From positions 1-64,000 of the forward strand of contig NZ_JAUMKC010000024.1 in assembly GCF_030519355.1 (NCBI RefSeq): a DNA stretch of 64,000 bases, written 5' to 3'. Under the pieces are notes generated by a model. That model did no database searches and was not told the origin of the DNA. It saw nothing but the letters and a program-made list of their open reading frames with translations. The stretch's first letter is position 1; every line of letters starts with the position of its first letter. Below are positions 61,640-64,000 of this stretch, one piece after another. The DNA comes from Mucilaginibacter sp. L3T2-6. Lineage in GTDB: Bacteria > Bacteroidota > Bacteroidia > Sphingobacteriales > Sphingobacteriaceae. A program made the translations under genes and the position numbers.

Positions 61640-62719
61640 TTACTCCCCAACCGCCTCATTCACCAGGGTCATCAGGTCCATATATCTTTCATTACGGCCG
61701 GTATTTTTAATGTAGAAGGTCATTAAAAATCCGCAATATTTTTTCTCATTATTTACCCAGGGGAAACTGCCGAAAAGCCCTGGACTGCTCACCCCATTGC
61801 TGCCCATCGTCCATTCTCCAAAACCATAGCCCAGGCCTTTGGCTTCGGCTGGAGAATAGGCAATTTTTACATCAGATGTTACTCGATTTACTTGCATCTG
61901 GGCAACACTGCTTTCACTCAGTATCCGCTTACCATTATAAACGCCCTTGTTCATTATCATCACCAAAAAATTCAGGTAATCTTCGGGCGTACTGTATGCA
62001 CCCCCGGCGGGCAGGGCAACCTTGCCTTTGCCAAAATCTGTGTTTCTCATACCAACGGGTTGGGCTATCCGTTCGGCAAACAGGGTTTCAAAACTTTTGC
62101 CGCTGATCTTTTCCACTATCGCCCCGGCGATCTGTAAACCTACGTTGCTGTAATGGAAAACCTTACCGGGTTGTCCTTCCATCGGCATTTTGGCTATCTC
62201 GGCAATTGCGTCGTCCATACTGTTGGCATTGCGCATTTCCTCCAGATTTTCCTTTAATTCAGGTGCTTTAATGCCGGTAAGGTGCGAAAGGCACTGGCTG
62301 ATGGTTATTTTACCCTTGCCGTTTGCCGACAAAACCGGCAGGTATTTCCCTACTGTATCAGTTAGCTTTAATTTGCCATCATCAATAAAAGTCATCACCA
62401 GGGCCGCGCTCAGCCATTTGCTGCAACTGGCGATGCGCAGGCGGGTGGTGAGTGTATAATCGCTCATATCGGCCGTATTGCCTTGCCGGCGGGCAACATA
62501 CCTCACCGCCATTTTTTGGCGCAGGTTCATTTCACTTTCGGAGTGGTTATAAATGATCTTGCCATCCTTATAAAGCACTAAAATGCTGCGGCCGCCCATT
62601 TCGCGGGTGTTACCGGCCATCCAGTTGTCCAGTTTTTTAAAGTTATTTTGTGCAGATGCATTCTTTAAAAGTGACAGCGCCACTAATATCGAAAGGAAAA
62701 ATTTGTATTTGTTTATCAT
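61640..62719 (-). CDS. serine hydrolase of the beta-lactamase/transpeptidase fold
   Basis: This is a class C beta-lactamase-fold hydrolase with a signal peptide (about residues 1-23). The catalytic S-x-x-K is in IASCSKWLSAAL (about residue 97), and the Y-x-N motif is HYSNVGLQIAG. The third motif appears as a GxG-type WMDEG-like region, not as a clear KTG. The family includes esterases, peptidases and beta-lactamases. Length is 359 residues. It stands alone between the CPBP gene and a divergent acyltransferase. Confidence 0.85.
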   Translation of the reverse strand: MINKYKFFLSILVALSLLKNASAQNNFKKLDNWMAGNTREMGGRSILVLYKDGKIIYNHSESEMNLRQKMAVRYVARRQGNTADMSDYTLTTRLRIASCSKWLSAALVMTFIDDGKLKLTDTVGKYLPVLSANGKGKITISQCLSHLTGIKAPELKENLEEMRNANSMDDAIAEIAKMPMEGQPGKVFHYSNVGLQIAGAIVEKISGKSFETLFAERIAQPVGMRNTDFGKGKVALPAGGAYSTPEDYLNFLVMIMNKGVYNGKRILSESSVAQMQVNRVTSDVKIAYSPAEAKGLGYGFGEWTMGSNGVSSPGLFGSFPWVNNEKKYCGFLMTFYIKNTGRNERYMDLMTLVNEAVGE

Positions 62720-62814
62720 AAGGTTAATGTACTAAATATCTAAATAACAGGCATGAACAAGTTGATATTTGCATTCGTTTGACCAGATGACGGGTAAATA
62801 GTTTAAATTCGGTT

Positions 62815-63951
62815 ATGCAAAAAGCCGTGGCTCCGTCCAAAACCAAAATCGCTTATATCGACCGCCTGAAAGTCCTCATGACCATACTGGTTATCCTTCA
62901 TCATACATTTATTACTTATGGCGCGCCAGGTGGCTGGTATTTTTACCAAAAAACAACTAATGAGATAGCTAAAATACCGATGACGCTGTTTGTCGCGGTG
63001 AATCAATCATTTTTTATGGGATTTTTCTTTTTTCTGTCGGCGTATTTTATGCCGTCGTCTTTAAAGAAAAAAGGTCCTGAAAAGTTTATTGCCGACCGTA
63101 TCATACGGTTAGGAATACCATTAGTTTTTTATTCATTTGTGCTTGGTCCGCTCATGAATTACATGATATATTACTGGGGCTATGGCAAGCATATTACCCT
63201 TTTGCAATACATCAGCGGGTATGATAACTGGATAGACTTCGGCGTACTGTGGTTTGTAGCGGCGCTGCTTTTATTTACGTTGATTTATGTTGGCTGGAAT
63301 ACACTCACTCCCCCAAATGATGACCGGCCGCAAAAAATCAAGTTTAGGCATATCGTGCTTTTTGCAGCTGGAATCGGCATAGTTTCTTTTCTGGTGAGAT
63401 TAATTTTCCCGTTGGGCTGGGTGCTGAAGCCGGTTGGCTTTCAGCTGGCATACTTCCCGCAATATATCGCTTTATTTGCTGCAGGCATTTTGGCGTCAAA
63501 ACGTAAATGGCCCGACAGTATTGCAGATAAACAAGGCCGAAGTGGTTTAACCCTGGCTTTGCTGATGGTCTTTGTTGTATTCCCTATACTATTTATCGGT
63601 GTTAAAGTTTTAAAATTCCCGTTCGATTGGTTTAACGGCGGCTGGCACTGGCCGGCGTTTGTGCTTGCACTTTGGGAACAGCTGACAGGCTTTGGTATAA
63701 TCGTCGCCCTTACAGCCAAGGGCAAACGATCGTGGAATAACAGTTCGCCGTTTTGGGACAGCTTATCGCGCCGGGCGTTTGCGGTATATATTTTTCATCC
63801 GCTGCTGGTTATTTCGCTTACGCTGGTATTTTTTAAATGGAGTATCGAACCTGCACTGAAGTTATTGGTAGTTGCCCCGCTTGCTGTTGCCGGCAGTTTC
63901 CTGCTGGCATCGGTGCTGGTGTTAATTCCGGGCGTAAAGAGGATTGTTTGA
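62815..63951 (+). CDS. acyltransferase-3 family membrane protein
   Basis: This is a membrane-bound O-acyltransferase of the OafA/acyltransferase-3 type with about ten hydrophobic segments. The N-terminal catalytic-histidine pattern is AYIDRLKVLMTILVILHHTFITYG, matching the R-x10-H rule of the family, and KFIADRIIRLGIPLVFYSF follows. It acetylates or acylates sugars such as surface polysaccharides or lipids. Length is 378 residues. It is the last gene of the window and complete; bases after 63951 show nothing. Confidence 0.88.
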   Translation: MQKAVAPSKTKIAYIDRLKVLMTILVILHHTFITYGAPGGWYFYQKTTNEIAKIPMTLFVAVNQSFFMGFFFFLSAYFMPSSLKKKGPEKFIADRIIRLGIPLVFYSFVLGPLMNYMIYYWGYGKHITLLQYISGYDNWIDFGVLWFVAALLLFTLIYVGWNTLTPPNDDRPQKIKFRHIVLFAAGIGIVSFLVRLIFPLGWVLKPVGFQLAYFPQYIALFAAGILASKRKWPDSIADKQGRSGLTLALLMVFVVFPILFIGVKVLKFPFDWFNGGWHWPAFVLALWEQLTGFGIIVALTAKGKRSWNNSSPFWDSLSRRAFAVYIFHPLLVISLTLVFFKWSIEPALKLLVVAPLAVAGSFLLASVLVLIPGVKRIV

Positions 63952-64000
63952 ATGCCACAAAGCACGTCAGACATTTTCCCTAACTTTGCATCATCCGGGA

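Overview
The window is chromosomal DNA of a Bacteroidota member, most likely family Sphingobacteriaceae (Mucilaginibacter/Pedobacter type). Evidence for this is the set of typical gene neighbourhoods (parA-parB-DUF5683-dapB-lepB; mutL-rhomboid-rhomboid-EEP nuclease), bacillithiol synthase BshA, a SusC-like carboxypeptidase-regulatory outer-membrane barrel, TAnnTTTG-type -7 promoter boxes and weak Shine-Dalgarno sites. All assignments come from reading the translated sequence; no database search was run.

Layout. (1) 1-4904 is the end of an integrated mobilizable or conjugative element. It holds a coupling-protein gene cut off at the left edge (probably by an insertion sequence), a relaxase, an accessory mobilization protein, a strongly structured oriT-like region, a small unknown gene and a tyrosine integrase. 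The integrase abuts a tRNA-Ala(GGC) gene that is the likely attachment site. (2) 5140-26912 is mostly housekeeping: a PD40 propeller protein, an Ldh-family dehydrogenase, signal peptidase I, dapB, DUF5683, parB, parA, a large outer-membrane barrel, an EEP phosphatase/nuclease, two rhomboid proteases, mutL, an SRPBCC protein, truC, poxB, an orphan ABC ATPase, an RsmI-like methylase and a flavin monooxygenase. (3) 26913-31867 is an AT-rich accessory island of broken genes. It has an orphan RHS-core tip, a possible immunity gene, a DUF6263 gene plus a remnant of a second copy, a frameshifted secreted-protein gene, small membrane and Cys-rich ORFs, and two full copies plus one partial copy of a palindromic repeat built from GGATT/AATCC hairpins. 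(4) 31868-44284 returns to core functions: bshA, nth, recA, a SnoaL-like protein, RidA, dnaA, a methylmalonyl-CoA mutase catalytic subunit, an IscA-like protein, a TlpA-like thioredoxin and a MacB-like permease. (5) 44388-53478 is an envelope polysaccharide and lipid A region: a CpsB-type phosphatase, rfbB, galE, UDP-xylose synthase and ugd on the minus strand, then waaA (Kdo transferase), an acyltransferase and a family 2 glycosyltransferase on the plus strand. (6) 53548-63951 holds ispH, hemH, an M1 peptidase, a HupE/UreJ protein paired with a DUF6702 protein, a Kelch lipoprotein, a CPBP protease, a serine hydrolase and an acyltransferase-3 membrane protein.

The most unusual material lies in the 27-31 kb island and in the short word-like repeats between genes. 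The palindromic element stays open on the minus strand and supplies much of two ORFs. One word-like repeat is also found in frame inside waaA. I found no CRISPR array, rRNA or complete insertion sequence.
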